Program-made: the position numbers and the translations under genes
From: Micromonospora polyrhachis
Lineage (GTDB): Bacteria; Actinomycetota; Actinomycetes; Mycobacteriales; Micromonosporaceae
Length of the DNA: 64,000 bases
Reading direction: 5' to 3'
NCBI RefSeq assembly: GCF_014203835.1
Contig: NZ_JACHJW010000001.1
Coordinates: forward strand, 7,080,501 to 7,144,500
Part shown: positions 22,963 to 36,100 of the stretch, piece by piece
Position numbering within the stretch: the stretch's first letter is position 1
Layout of the letters: every line of letters begins with the position of its first letter
The notes under the pieces: generated by a model
What the model was told of the DNA's origin: nothing
The model's input: only the letters and a program-made list of their open reading frames with translations
The model's database searches: none

Positions 22963-25900
22963 ATGAACGCCTACGAGTTACTCGACACGCTCCACCGGCA
23001 CTCCGTGCGGCTGGAGGTCAACGGTGACCGGCTGCGCGTCAAGGCGGCACGCGAGGTCCTCACGCCCGAACTGCTGGCCGAACTCAAGCTCCACAAGCAA
23101 CAGTTGATCGCGATCCTGACCGGTTCGGACACCGACACGATCCCCCGCCGGAGCCGGCCGAGCGCGCCGGTGCCGCTGGCGTTCGCCCAGCGTCAACTGT
23201 GGTTCCTCGACCAACTCGCCCCGGGCAACCCGTTCTACAACAACCCGGTCGCATTCGATGTCGTGGGTGCCCTGGACGTGCCCGCGTTGGGCCGGGCCCT
23301 GACCGAGGTGGTCCGCCGGCACGAGGCGCTGCGCACCGTCTTCACCGACGTCGACGGTGAGCCCCGCCAGCTGGTACGCCCCGCCGGGCCGGTCGCCCTG
23401 CCGGTCACCGACCTCACCGCACTGCCCGGGTCGGAGCGGTTGCACCGGGCCGACGAGGCCGTAGCGGCCGACGCGCGTACCCCGTTCGACCTGGTCACCG
23501 GGCCGCTGCTGCGCAGCAGCCTGCTCCGGCTGGCCGAGGACGAACACCGCTGGCTGCTCAACGTGCACCACATGGTGGCCGACGGCTGGTCGATCGGCGT
23601 TCTGGTCGGTGAGGTCACCACGCTCTACCGGGCGTACGCGCGGGGTGATGCCAGTCCCCTGGCCGAACTGCCGGTGCAGTACCCCGACTACGCGCTGTGG
23701 CAGCGCCAGCATCTGTCCGGCGGCGAACTGGACCGGCAACTCGACTACTGGACCGATGCGCTGGCCGGCGCGCCCGCGCTGCTGGCCCTGCCGACCGACC
23801 GGCCCCGGCCGGCGGTGCAGCGGTATCACGGCGACTGCCACACCGTGATGGTGGACGCCGAGATGCTCCAGGGGCTGCGGGCGACCGGCCGGGCCAGCGA
23901 CGCGACCCTGTTCATGACGCTCATGGCCACCCTGTCGGTGCTGCTGTGGCGCTACAGCGGTCAGGACGACGTCTGTGTCGGCACCCCGTTCGCCAACCGT
24001 AACCACCGGGCGGTGGAGGACCTGATCGGCCACTTCATCAACACCGTGGTCATCCGTAACCGACTGGACCCGGACCAGTCCTTCGCGGCGTTGCTGGGCG
24101 AGGTACGCCGGCGCCTGCTCGACGCGCACGCCCATCCGGACCTACCGTTCGAGCGCCTGGTGGAGGCACTCAAACCGGAACGGCACACCAGCTACTCACC
24201 CCTGTTCCAGGTGATGCTGGTCCTGCAGAACATTCCACGCGGTCGGATCCACCTGCCGGACCTCGAACTGCGGCCGCTGTCGAGCAGCACCGGCGCGGCC
24301 AAGTTCGACCTGTCCGTGGAGGTGATGGAACACGCCGACAGGTTGCACGTCACCTTCGAGTACGACACCGATCTCTTCGACCCCGCGACGATCACCCGGA
24401 TGGCCGACCACTTCGTACGTCTCCTCGGGCAGGTGGCCGCCGACCCGTCGACGCCCGTGGGCGAGCTGCGCCTGCTCGGCCCGGCCGAACGGCAGCGCCA
24501 GGTGGTGGAGTGGAACGCCACCACGCGAGCACTCACCGCCCCGACGAACCTGGCCGAACGGATCGCGGCACAGGCCCGGCGGCATCCCGAGCGGCCTGCC
24601 GTGGTCTGCGCCGGTGCCCGGATCGACTACGCCACGCTGGACCGTCGAGCGAACCGGCTGGCGCAGGCGCTGACCGGCCGAGGCGTCCGTCCGGATCAGC
24701 TTGTTGGTGTGTACGCGCACCCCTCGGTGGAACTGGTCGTCGCCATCCTGGGCATCCTCAAGGCCGGGGCCGCCTATCTGCCACTGGACCCGGCCCTGCC
24801 GCCGCGACGGTTGGCCGGGATGGTCACCGACGCCGCACCAGCGCTGGTGCTGGGCGGCGGGGGTGTGACCCCCATCCGGTGCGACGGGGACAGCGCGATG
24901 ATCGAGGTCGAGGAGGTGGTCCGGATCGAGGACGTCGCCTTGGTCGAGGACGTGACCCTGGTCGAGGACGTGACCCTGGTCGAGGACGTGACCCTGGTCG
25001 AGGACGTGACCCTGGTCGAGGACGTGACCCTGGTCGAGGCCGAGGGACGGCGCGACGACGCCCCCGACATCGTCCGGCACCCTGCCGACCTGGCCTACGT
25101 CATCTACACGTCGGGCTCGACGGGCCGCCCCAAGGGGGTCGCCGTCACCCACGGCAGCATCGTCAACCTGCTCGACCACTGGGTGGCCCAACTGGGTGCC
25201 GCCCCGGGTGAGGCGGCAGCGCTGTGGTCGAGCATCGGCTTCGACGTCTCGGTACAGGAGATCTTCCTGCCGCTGACCACCGGCGGCACGCTGCACCTCG
25301 TACCCGAGCCGGTGAGAGGCGATCCGACGGCGTTGATGAGCTGGCTGGGCGAACATCGGATCGTCCAGGCCTACCTACCGCCGGCCTTCATCCGATGGAT
25401 CGACGAGGAGCCATCGACGCGGTTGGCCGGCCTGGCACTGCGGCAACTGCTGGTCGGGGTCGAACCGCTGCCCGAACAGGGCCTACACCGCATCCAGGAA
25501 GTCCTTCCCGGCCTGCGCGTCCTCAACGGGTACGGGCCGACGGAGACCGCCGTCTACAGCACCGCGTACCTCGATCCGCAGCCCCTGGCGCGACAGTGCC
25601 CGATCGGGCGGCCGGTGGCCAACACCCGCGTCCACCTGCTCGACGAGCGCCTCGAACCGGTGCCGATCGGCGTGACCGGGGAGATCTACATCGGTGGTGC
25701 CGGCGTGGCCCGGGGGTACCTCAATCGGCCGGGTCTGACCGCCGACCGGTTCCTCCCCGATCCGTTCCTGGCCGGCGAACGCGTCTACCGCACCGGTGAC
25801 CTGGCGCGGTTCCTGCCCGGTGGGGACATCGAGTATCTCGGCCGCCGGGACAACCAGGTCAAGGTGCACGGGTTCCGCATCGAGCTGGGCGAGATCGAGG

Positions 25901-27177
25901 CGGCGCTGCTCGACCAGTCGGACGTACACGAAGCGGCGGTGCTGGTCGACCGGGACGGGGCCGACGAACCGCAGTTGGTCGCCGGGATCAGCCGGGGTGG
26001 TGCCGCGCCGATGCTGGCGAGCGAGTGGCGCGCGGCCCTGTCCCGCCGGCTGCCCGGTTACATGATCCCGGCTCGGTTCGTGGAACTGCCGCAGTTGCCC
26101 CGGACTTCCAACGGCAAGCTCGACCAGGCCGAGCTACTACGGCTGGCTCGCGCGAACGCCCCCTGGCAGGTCAACCTGGCCAGCCCGCGGGACCAGATCG
26201 AACTGACGCTCTACCAGATCTGGAAGCGGCTGCTGCTGGAGCCCAACATCGGCATCAGCGACCGGTTCTTCGACGTCGGCGGCACGTCGATCTCGGCGAT
26301 CAAGCTGGCCCACGCCATCGGTGAGGCGTTCGGCGAGACCCTGCCGGTCCACGAGATCATGCTGCACCCGACGATCGAGGCGCTGGGCGGCCGGCTGCGC
26401 CGGGGCGCGTCGGGCAAGCCGCCGAGCAATCTGATCGAGTTCCGTCCGGGCGACGGTGGCGGCCGGGTGATCTGCGTCCATCCGGCCGGCGGCACCGCCT
26501 TCTGCTACCTGTCACTGGCGAAGGCGCTGCCGGAATCCGTCGGTGTCTACGGCATCCAGTCGCCGGGGGTGAACCCGGGCGAGGAGTTCCTGCCCACGGT
26601 GGAGGCCATGGCCGAGGCGTACCTGCGGCAGGTCGCGCCCCTGCTCGACGGGCCGGTCGTCCTCACCGGACTCTCCTACGGGGGTCTGGTGGCGTACGAG
26701 ATGGGACGCCGGCTGGCGCTCGCCGGCCGGACCGGGTCGAGTGTGCTTCTGCTGGACACCCTCGGTACGGACGATCCGGCCCACCGGGCCGCGATCGATC
26801 CGGTGGACATGGCCGAGTTCCGGGACAAGCTGATCAAGTTCAACGGGATGTACCCGGGCATCGACGACCAGCAGATCGTCCAGTACCACCGGATCTACAA
26901 CCACAACCGGTCGACCATGCGCGAATATCCGACCCTGCCGTCATCCGCCCGGCTGGTCCTGTTGCAGGCCACCGCCGGGCGAACCGGGGAGTTCCTGCGC
27001 GAGGTGCGCGGCTTCTGGCAGCGGCGCGGCGACGACTTCCGGCTGGAGTTAGTGCACTGCGACCACTGGGACATCCTGGAGAGCGCGGAGGTGCTGCGGG
27101 TGGCCACCCTGCTGCGGGACGAGTTGGATCGGATCCGGGGCGGTGGCCCGCTGACGCCGGTCGTACGGGAGGCGTGA
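22963..27177 (+). CDS. NRPS with TubC-type docking domain: dock-C-A-T-TE
   Basis: A 1,404-residue terminal module. The ATG lies five bases after the previous stop. Residues 1-52 look like a TubC-type N-terminal docking domain (basic, LTPELLAELKLHKQQLIAIL). The C domain (about 66-490) has HHMVADGWS near 203. The A domain (about 510-1060) has TSGSTGRPKG near 717; its code reads D-V-Q-Y-L-G-G-V-Y, which I cannot assign with confidence. The T domain has DVGGTSIS near 1105. A type I thioesterase (about 1150-1400) has the GLSYGG nucleophile motif near 1236 and a likely catalytic His in HCDHW near 1367. It releases a chain by hydrolysis or cyclisation. The previous NRPS ends in the acidic/hydrophobic strand TDTITVEL, a plausible partner for the docking domain, so these two probably act in sequence. 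The stop overlaps the next ATG by one base (TGATG). Confidence 0.93.
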   Translation: MNAYELLDTLHRHSVRLEVNGDRLRVKAAREVLTPELLAELKLHKQQLIAILTGSDTDTIPRRSRPSAPVPLAFAQRQLWFLDQLAPGNPFYNNPVAFDVVGALDVPALGRALTEVVRRHEALRTVFTDVDGEPRQLVRPAGPVALPVTDLTALPGSERLHRADEAVAADARTPFDLVTGPLLRSSLLRLAEDEHRWLLNVHHMVADGWSIGVLVGEVTTLYRAYARGDASPLAELPVQYPDYALWQRQHLSGGELDRQLDYWTDALAGAPALLALPTDRPRPAVQRYHGDCHTVMVDAEMLQGLRATGRASDATLFMTLMATLSVLLWRYSGQDDVCVGTPFANRNHRAVEDLIGHFINTVVIRNRLDPDQSFAALLGEVRRRLLDAHAHPDLPFERLVEALKPERHTSYSPLFQVMLVLQNIPRGRIHLPDLELRPLSSSTGAAKFDLSVEVMEHADRLHVTFEYDTDLFDPATITRMADHFVRLLGQVAADPSTPVGELRLLGPAERQRQVVEWNATTRALTAPTNLAERIAAQARRHPERPAVVCAGARIDYATLDRRANRLAQALTGRGVRPDQLVGVYAHPSVELVVAILGILKAGAAYLPLDPALPPRRLAGMVTDAAPALVLGGGGVTPIRCDGDSAMIEVEEVVRIEDVALVEDVTLVEDVTLVEDVTLVEDVTLVEDVTLVEAEGRRDDAPDIVRHPADLAYVIYTSGSTGRPKGVAVTHGSIVNLLDHWVAQLGAAPGEAAALWSSIGFDVSVQEIFLPLTTGGTLHLVPEPVRGDPTALMSWLGEHRIVQAYLPPAFIRWIDEEPSTRLAGLALRQLLVGVEPLPEQGLHRIQEVLPGLRVLNGYGPTETAVYSTAYLDPQPLARQCPIGRPVANTRVHLLDERLEPVPIGVTGEIYIGGAGVARGYLNRPGLTADRFLPDPFLAGERVYRTGDLARFLPGGDIEYLGRRDNQVKVHGFRIELGEIEAALLDQSDVHEAAVLVDRDGADEPQLVAGISRGGAAPMLASEWRAALSRRLPGYMIPARFVELPQLPRTSNGKLDQAELLRLARANAPWQVNLASPRDQIELTLYQIWKRLLLEPNIGISDRFFDVGGTSISAIKLAHAIGEAFGETLPVHEIMLHPTIEALGGRLRRGASGKPPSNLIEFRPGDGGGRVICVHPAGGTAFCYLSLAKALPESVGVYGIQSPGVNPGEEFLPTVEAMAEAYLRQVAPLLDGPVVLTGLSYGGLVAYEMGRRLALAGRTGSSVLLLDTLGTDDPAHRAAIDPVDMAEFRDKLIKFNGMYPGIDDQQIVQYHRIYNHNRSTMREYPTLPSSARLVLLQATAGRTGEFLREVRGFWQRRGDDFRLELVHCDHWDILESAEVLRVATLLRDELDRIRGGGPLTPVVREA
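24925..25032 (+). repeat. 18-bp in-frame tandem repeat in the A-domain loop
   Basis: Five perfect 18-base copies (GTCGAGGACGTGACCCTG, 24943-25032) preceded by one degenerate copy (24925-24942). They encode VEDVTL repeated, an acidic/hydrophobic beta-like strip, in the variable loop just upstream of the A3 motif. Confidence 0.95.
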
Positions 27178-30100
27178 TGGCTGGCCTCGCCCACGCGGTG
27201 CTCGCGCAGATCCGTCGTACGCCCGAGGCGGTCGCGGTGGTCGACGGTGACCGACAGCTGAGCTACGCCGAGCTGGACGTCGCCAGCGCTGGGGTCGCCC
27301 GCTCCCTCCGGCAGCACGGGGTACGCCCCGGGCAGGCGGTCGCGGTCCGGCTGCCCCGCTCCTGGCAGCTGGTCTGTGCCATGTTCGGCCTCCTGCGGTT
27401 GGGGGCGACAGTGGTGCCGGTGGACCGGCAGAGCCCGCCCGAGCGTCAACGGCACATGCTGCGGGACTCGGCCGCGGTGGCGCTGGTCCACGGCCCGGAG
27501 GAGCCCGGTGACCTGCCCGACGGGGTCCGGGCGCTGCGGGTGGACGCACTGCTGGCCACGGCGGGCGAGTGGGTGTCGGCTCCGCCTGCCCGCTCCGGGA
27601 ACCCCGCTGGACCCCAGGATGCCGTTGAACCCGAGGATGCCGCCGGCCCGGGGGACGACGGCGAACCTGCGCCGGACGGGTTCCTGTTCTACACCTCGGG
27701 GACCACCGGCCAGCCCAAGGGTGTGCAGGTACGCGACGAGGGGATTCTGCGGCTGGCCCGGGCGGGCTACATCGAGCTGACCGAAGCGGCTCGCTACGCC
27801 TGTCTGTCCAACCCGGCGTTCGACGCGCTGAGCTTCGAGGTCTGGGTGCCGCTGTCGACCGGCGGCTGCTGCGTGATCCTCGACGAGGAGACCGCCACCA
27901 CCCCGCGTCTGCTGGCCGACGCGCTGCACCGCAATCTGATCGACACCGTGTTCATCACGGTGGCGCTGTTCAACGCCGTCGTCGACCAGGTGCCGGACTG
28001 CTTCGCCGGGGTCGGCCAGGTGCTGGTCGGTGGCGAGCAGCTCAACGCCCGGCTGATCCGGCGGTGGTACCGCGACAACGCGGCCAGCGACACCCGACTC
28101 TACAACGTGTACGGGCCCACCGAGGCGACCACCTTCGCGCTGTGCCACCCCATCCCCCGGGACTTCGCGGCGGAGGTGGTGCCGATCGGCCGGGTGCTGC
28201 CGGGCACCGAGGCGCTGCCGGTGGTCGACGGCGTCCGCCGCGCCGAGCCGGGCGAGGTGGCCGAGCTGTACCTCGGTGGCGAGGCGGTGGCGGCCGGCTA
28301 CCGCGGCCTGCCCGAGGAGACCGCCGCCCGCTTCGTCCGGCTGCCCTGGTGGGATGGCTCCGCCGACCGCTACTACCGCACCGGCGACCTGGTCCGGGTC
28401 GACGCCACCGGCCGGTTCGAGTACGTCGGGCGGGTCGACCGGCAGGTCAAGGTCCGGGGCTTCCGGATCGAACCGGGCGAGGTGGAGCGGCAGATCGTCA
28501 CCCACCCGGCGGTACGGCAGGCATACGTGCTCACCCGACCCGACCCGGTGCAGGGCACGAACGAGCTGCTGGCGTACCTGGTGGTCGACCCTGAGTTGTC
28601 CTTCGTGGACTTCGATCGGCATGTGGCCGCGACCCTGCCGGCGTACATGCGGCCGCACCGGGTGTACCGGGTCGAGACGCTGCCGCGCAACGCCAACGGC
28701 AAGGTGGACTCGGCGGCCCTGCTCGGGCGCGACGACCCGCCCTGGCGAGGTGCCGACGACGGATCCGGTTCAGCCGTCACCGATCGGCAGCGGGAGGTAC
28801 TCGCGTTGGCCGGCGAGGTGTTGGGCGTGTCGGACCTGCGGCCGGGCGACCGGTGGCTCGCCAGCGGCGGGGACTCACTCAAGGCGCTGCGCCTGCGCTT
28901 CGAGATCCACCGGCGCTGGGGTGGCGAGGTACCGCAGCAGGTGGTCCTGCACGGTGACTTCGCCGCGCTGGCCGCCGCGATCGACGGGGCCCGTGGCACA
29001 ACCGGATCGCCCTATCCGGTGCCGGCCGCCCCGGCCGGTGCCCGGTCGGCTCCGGCCACCTCCGAACAGCAGCGGCTGTGGCTGTTGCAGCAACGGTCAC
29101 CGGGGTCCGGTGCCTACCACGTGGGGCTGGCCTTCACGCTGCGGGGCCGGGTCGACGCCGACGCGCTGCGGCGGGCACTGCGGAACGCGGTGGTCCGACA
29201 TCCGGCGTTGCGCACCGCCTTCCGTACCGCCCCGGACGGGTTGCGACAGGTCGTGGCGGAGCCGTACGACCCGTGGATCGAGCCGCCGGCGGTCCCCGAC
29301 GACGACTGGCGGGCCGAAGCCCGCACCCTGTTCGCCCGTCCGTTCGACCTGGGGCAGCCACGCATGCTGCGGGCCTACTGGCGGGCCCGGCACGACGGTG
29401 GGGTGCTGCTGTTGCACCTGCACCACATCGCGGTCGACGGCTGGTCACTCGACGTGCTGTTCCGTACGCTCTCGACCGACTACGCGGCAGCGCTGGCCGG
29501 AACCGCGAGCGTGGGTGACGACCCGATGGAGGCGGCCGGGGGTGACGACCCGGCGGCGGTCGCCACGCCGCTCGACTACGCCACCTGGCAGGCCGACTGG
29601 TTCAGCCAGCCCGCCTACCTGGCCCAACGCGCCGCACTACGGGCCCACTACGCGGACCTTGACCGGGTCGCGGCACCGCTACGGCCGGTCCGCGCCGACG
29701 GCGGGGACCACCTGTTCCACACCTCGATCGACACGGTACGTCGCAGCGCGCTCGACCGGCTCGGTGCCGAGTGGGGGTTGACCCGGTTCCAACTCCTGCT
29801 GGGGCTCTTCGGCTGGGCCGTCTACGGCGTGACCGGCCGGGCCCAGCCGCGGGTCGCCAGTCCGGTCGCGAACCGGCCGGTGCGGGCCTTCGAGCACACC
29901 GTCGGGATGTTCGCCAACACGGTGCTGCTGCCGTTGGCGCTGGCACCGCGCGAGGAGCTACGCACCCAACTGTTGCGGCAGGCCGATGGCCTACATGCGG
30001 TGCTGGACGCGCAGGACGTGGCGTTGGCGCACGTCGTCGACGACCACGACTTCGGCAGCGGTACGGCGTTGTTCGACTTCCTCTTCGTCCTCGACAACAC

Positions 30101-33100
30101 CGACTTCTCCGCGTTGGTGCTGCCCGGCTGCGAGTCCCGACCGGTGTGGCTGCCCCCGACCGAGACCAAGTGCCCGCTCACCCTCTCCGTCGTCCCACAC
30201 GAGGCCGGGTTCGACTGCCTGTGGGAATACTCCGGCGACCACTTCGACATCGATGACGTGGCCGCGCTGGCCGACCTGTTCCGGCAGGGGCTGGACGCGC
30301 TGGCCGACGGCGACAACATGACCCTGGCCGAGCTGGTCCGGTCGTACCGGGGCAGCCTGCCGGAGCCGGGCCGGGCAGATCCGGCCCCGTCGACCTACCC
30401 GACGGTGGCCGAGGGCTTCGCCCGGCAGGTACGCACCGACCCCACCGCCGTCGCGCTGGTCGCCGGTGACCGCCGGTTGAGCTACGCCGACCTCGACGGG
30501 TATGCCGCGACGCTCGCCGCCGAACTGGCGCAGCGCCACCCGGCCCCGGCCGAGGATGCCGCCGTCGCGCTGTACTTCGAGCCGTCGGTCGAGCACGTGG
30601 TGGCGATGCTGGCGCTGGCCCGACTGAACCTGACGATCGTGCCGTTGGACCGGACCTACCCACCGGTGCTGCTGCGCCAGATCCTGGAGCAGGTCGAGCC
30701 GCTGTGCGTGCTGCTGTCCCCCGGTGCCGAGACCGCCCTCGACCGGATCGACCAGGGCGCCTACCCTCGACACCCGGTCAGCTTGTCCCGGGGCGGCGGG
30801 TCAGTCACCCCGGCGTACGCCGGCCGGCCGCTCTACACGCTGTTCACCTCGGGCTCCACCGGCACACCGAAGGGTGTACGGGTCCACGACGCCCTGCTGT
30901 GCAACCTGCTGCAGTGGCAGAGTGGGCCCGGTGGTCTGCCGGGTCGGGCGGTCACCCTGCAGTTCTCCATGCTCTCCTTCGACGTCTCATTCCAGGAGAT
31001 CTTCGGCACGCTCTGCGGCGGAGGCACGCTACACCTGCTCCGGCCAGGGTGGCGGCAGGACATGCCGGCGCTGCTGGACCAGCTGGACACCGCCGGCATC
31101 GAGCGGATCTTCATGCCGTACGTCGCGCTGCAACTGCTGGCGGAGCATGGTGTCCGCCTCGGTCGGCACCCATCCCGGCTGCGCGAGGTGGTCACCGCCG
31201 GCGAGCAGCTGGTCTGTACCGACAGCATCCGCCGCTGGTTCGCCGGGCTGCCCGGAGCACGCCTCTTCAACCACTACGGTCCGACCGAGACCCATGTGGT
31301 CAGCAGTCTCTGCCTCGACGGTGATCCGGCCACCTGGCCGGAGCGGCCCGCCATCGGCCGGCCGATCGCCAACGTCTCGCTTCGGGTCGTTGACGAGGCC
31401 GACGAGGTCGTACCGCCGGGCTGCCCCGGACAACTGCTGATCGGCGGGTCGCTGGTCGCCCCCTGCTACCTGGGCGATGCGGTGCTGAATCGGGACCGGT
31501 TCGTGGAACTGTCCGGAGTTGGTTGGTTCTTCCGCAGCGGTGACCAGGCCCGGTTCGACCGCGATGGTCTGCTGCACTACCTGGGTCGCGACGACCAGCA
31601 GGTCAAGGTCAGCGGACACCGGCTGGAGCTGGGCCAGGTCGAGGCGGCGATGCTGCGGCACCCGGCGATCGTCAACGCCGTGGTGGTCCGCGACGGCGAG
31701 CAGTTGGTCGCATGCCTGGAGTTCCGGGATGAGCCGCCGGCCGTGACCGAGCTGACCGACCATCTCGCCCGCCTCCTGCCCGCCTACGTTCGCGTCGACC
31801 GGTTCCGGTCCGTGGCCCAGTTGCCGCGTACCGCCAGTGGCAAACTGGACCGCCGCCGGGCACCGACCGCCCCGGGCGAGGAACTGCGTCCCCACCTCGG
31901 CGCGGCCGCGCCGGTCCGGTCACCGCTGGAGGCGCGGCTCTGCACACTGTTCGAGGCAGCGGTCGGAGTGCCCATCGAGCCGGAGCAACGCTTCTTCGAC
32001 AACGGCGTGGGAAGTCTCGGGTTGATGCGCTTCCACCTGCGTTGTGTCGCCGAAGGGCTGTCACTGACCATTCCCGACCTCTTTGAGCACGTCACCATCC
32101 GGCACCTGGCCCGCTTCCTGGCGGGCGCGGTGGCACCGGACGAGCCGGTCCCGGTCGCCCAGGTCACCACCGACGAGCCGATCGCCATCGTCGGCATGGC
32201 CGTGCGGCTGCCCGGTGCGAACGACCTGGCCGCCTTCTGGACGATGGTGGAGGCCGGCGAGCGAGGCATCGAGCACTTCGCCGCCGCCGACGGACTGGTC
32301 GGTGCCCGCAGTCATCTGGGCGGGCCGCTCGCCTTCGACCCCGAGCACTTCGGTATCAGCCGCTCCGACGCACGGCTGATGGATCCGCAGCAGCGCCACC
32401 TGCTGATGAGTTGTGTCGAGGCGCTGGCGCACGCCGGCATCGCCGACCCCGGTGGGCAACGGGTCGGCCTGCTCGCCAGTTGCGGGGAGAACACCTACTT
32501 CCAGGCGATGCTGCGGGAGGCTGACCCGGCCAGACTGCCGGACTCCTTCCAGTTGGCGTTACACCACGACAAGGACTTCCTCGCCACGAAGGTGGCCTAC
32601 CACCTGGGGCTGTCCGGGCCCGCCTTCACCGTCCAGGCGGCCTGCGCGAGTTCGCTGGTGGCGGTCCACGTCGCCGCCGGGTTGCTGCGTCAGGGCGAAA
32701 GCGACGTGATGCTGGTCGGCGGGGTCCTGGTGGACACCTCGCTGAGCGACGGCTACCGCTACCGGCCGCAGCACATCTTCTCCCGGGACGGGCACTGCCG
32801 GCCGTTCAGCGACGATGCCAGCGGCACCATCGGGGCCAGCGGTGTCGGTGTGGTGGTGCTGAAGCCCCTGCGGCTGGCCCGGCGGGACGGCGACACCATC
32901 TACGCCGTGATCACCGGGTCGGGGGTCAACAACGACGGGGCGGAGAAGATCGGCTACTCGGCCCCATCGGTCGCCGGCCAGCGGGAGGTGATCAGCGCCG
33001 CGCTACGCCGCAGCGGACACCCGGCCACCGACCTGGCCTACGTCGAGGCGCACGGCACCGGCACCGAACTGGGCGACCCGGTGGAGGTGGCCGCGCTGCG

Positions 33101-36100
33101 CCAGGCGTTCGACCTGGCCGAGTCCGGTCGTTGCGCCTTGACGTCGGTGAAGAGCCAGATCGGCCACCTCGGTGCGGCGGCCGGGGTGGCCGGCCTGATC
33201 CGCGCCGCCATGTCCATACACCACGGGCTGATTCCGCCCAACATCGACTTCCGCCGACTCAACCCACGGCTCGGCCCCGATCCGACGCCCTTCTATGTAC
33301 CTACCAAGGCTCGGCCCTGGCCCGCTGGGCGACCGAGGGTCGCGGCGGTGAGCAGCTTCGGCATCGGCGGCACCAACGCCCATCTGATCCTCGACGGGGC
33401 CGAACCGGCAGACACCGGGCCGACCAGCTCGCCGCCGCCGGTCGTACCCGTGGTGCTGCTCGCCAGCAGCAGCGCGGCCGGGCTGCGTACCGACGCCAGC
33501 CGACTCGCCGACTACCTGGCGGCCCGGCCCGAGACCTACCGTCAGGTGCTGCGGCACCTACAGGCCGGTCGCCCGCCCCGCCGCTGGCGGGCGGCTGCGG
33601 CGTGTGCCGAGGTGGACGATGCCGTCTCCTGGCTACGCGCCGCCACCGCCGTCGAGATCGCTCCGATCGAGGTGGAGGACCTGCCGGGGACCCTGCCAGC
33701 GACGGAGCTGGCCGCCGGCTGGCTCGCCGGTCGGGCCATCCGGTGGCCCGCCGGGCCGGCGCAGGCCCCGTGGGACCTGCCACCACCGGCCTTCGCACTG
33801 GCGGAGTTCGACTTCGTCCGCGCCGCGCCGCCGGCCGAGCCTGGGACACGGGCGGTCGAGCAGCGGTGGCCGGTGCGCCTGCCCGAGGGCGAATGGCTGC
33901 ACCAGCCGCACTGGCTGCGCTGGCGGTACGCCGATGACCGGGTCGGTGCACGTCGACCGACGATGCTCGTAGTGCTGACGACCGAGCCGCTGCCGCCAGC
34001 CGCGCGACACACGTTCGAGGCGGTGTACGACCGGGTGGTGGCCGTCACCGCCGTCGACCGGTACGTCCGGCTGGGGCGGGACGACTACCAGGTCGACCCG
34101 ACCGATGCCGGGTCGCTGCGCCAACTGCTCGACGCACTCGGCGACGGTGACGTCGACTGGTTGCACGCGCTACCCCTGGCCGTGGACGGACCGGTCGACA
34201 GCCAGGCGCTGGCCCACGCCTACCGGGCCTGTGTCGACACACCGGCCGCGCTCCTGGCGGCGGTGTCCGGCCTGCCCCGCCGGCCGCGAATCCGAGTCTG
34301 GTGGCTGTCCCACCAGGCTCAACCCGTCGCCGACGGGGTGCGCCGACCGGAGCTGGGCCTGCTGGCCGGCGCGTGCGAAGTAGTTCCTCAGGAATCGGCC
34401 CTCGAAAGCCACTGGTTGGATCTGCCGAGTGCCCAGTTGGCCCGGTGGGCACCGGCGGTGTCGACGCTCGTGGCGGACGCGCGAGCAGGGCAGGCGACGG
34501 AGGGGGCACCGCCCCGGCGGCTCGCGCTCCGCGAGAACTACTGGTGGGAGCAGGCGCTGCTGCCGGTGCGCCCACCGGCCGTGGCGACGGCGCCCCTGCT
34601 GCCGGCCGGACCGGCCGGTTACCTGGTCCTCGGGGGCACTGGCGGCATCGGGCAGAGCATCGCGGCCTGGTTGCTGGCGCAGGGCGACTGCCGGGTGATC
34701 CTGCTCGCGCGGCGGGGGCGTCTACCGGCCGTACTGGCTCCCTGGGGCGACCGCGTCGAGATCGTCGAGGCGGACCTGGCCGAGATCACACCCGACGCGC
34801 TACTGACCCGTCTCGACGCGTACACCGGGCGGATCGACGGGATCGTGCATGCCGCCGGGGTCGGGGCCGGCGGATTGACCGCCCGGCGGGACGCGACCAC
34901 GATGCGGTCCGCCACCGCAGGCAAGATTCGCGGCGCCCTGCTCGTGGAACACCTGGTGGAGCGCTACCAGCCGGCGTTCGTCGTCTACTGCGCGTCGCTG
35001 GCCGCGCAGTTCGGCGGGATCGGTCAGCTCGACTACGCCGCCGCCAACGGGCTGCTGGACGGCTTCGCCCAGCACGGTACGACGGCGACCCGGGTCACCC
35101 AGCGAATCGTCATCGACTGGGATATCTGGCACGAGGTGGGCATGGCCCGGGAGGCCCTGACCAGCGACGCCCGGCACCGGGCACACCTGGCGGTTGGCCT
35201 GTCCGTGGCCGAGGGGCAGCGGATGTTCGCACAGGCCCTACGGCTGCGGCTGCCGCACCTGCTGGTGTGCACCACCGCTCCAGACCGGGCACGAGACTTC
35301 TACGCGCCGCCGGTAACACCGCAGGTCGAACCGCAGCTCGAAACACCGGCGGTGGCGGCGGCGGCGGGGACAGGCTCAGCCGTCGACCAGTTGACCGGCT
35401 GGCTGGGTCACTGGTTGGAGGTCGACCGGATCGACCCGGACACGTCCCTCTACGACCTGGGTGCCGACTCCCTGGTGTTACTGAACCTGCTCGACGAGGT
35501 GAGGGAGCGCTTCGACGTCAACCTCGCGCTGTCCCAGCTGAGCCACCGGGTGAGCCTGGCCGAGGTGCTGCGCCTCCTCCACGAGGCGGTCCCACCCACC
35601 CCGGACATCGTGCCGCTGGAGATCTGGCAGCCGGGCGATGGGCACTCGCTGCTCTGTCTGGTCCATCCCGTCGGCGGCGACATCCAGCCGTACCGGGCAC
35701 TGGTGTCGGCGCTCGATCCGGCGTTCACCGTGTGCCTCATCGCCGATCCCGCGTTGACCCGTCCCGACCATCCAACCTGGTCCCTGCCGGGACGAGCGAG
35801 GCACTATCTCGCCGCGCTACGGGACCGCTTTCCTCCGGATCAGTGGCGGTGGCGGCTCGCTGGCTGGTCCTTCGGCGCCTGGGTAGCGCTCGCCATGGCG
35901 GCAGAGGCGGAACAGGCCGGTCGACCGGTGCGGGACCTCTACCTGATCGACCCGCCACCACCGGATGCCGGGCCGGGCTTTCAGGCGTACGACGACGAGC
36001 GGCTCGAAGCGCTCTTCGCCCACGAGCTGGGAGCAGCCGGCGGTACGGCAAAGGCGTACACGGACGCGCTGGCCCGTTGCTGCCGGGCCAACCTGGCGAG

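Noticed and set aside
32200-34600. Cis acyltransferase domain in the NRPS-PKS protein
   Set aside because: No GHSxG motif or AT-type sequence is seen between the KS end and the KR. The region reads as a linker and the KR structural subdomain.
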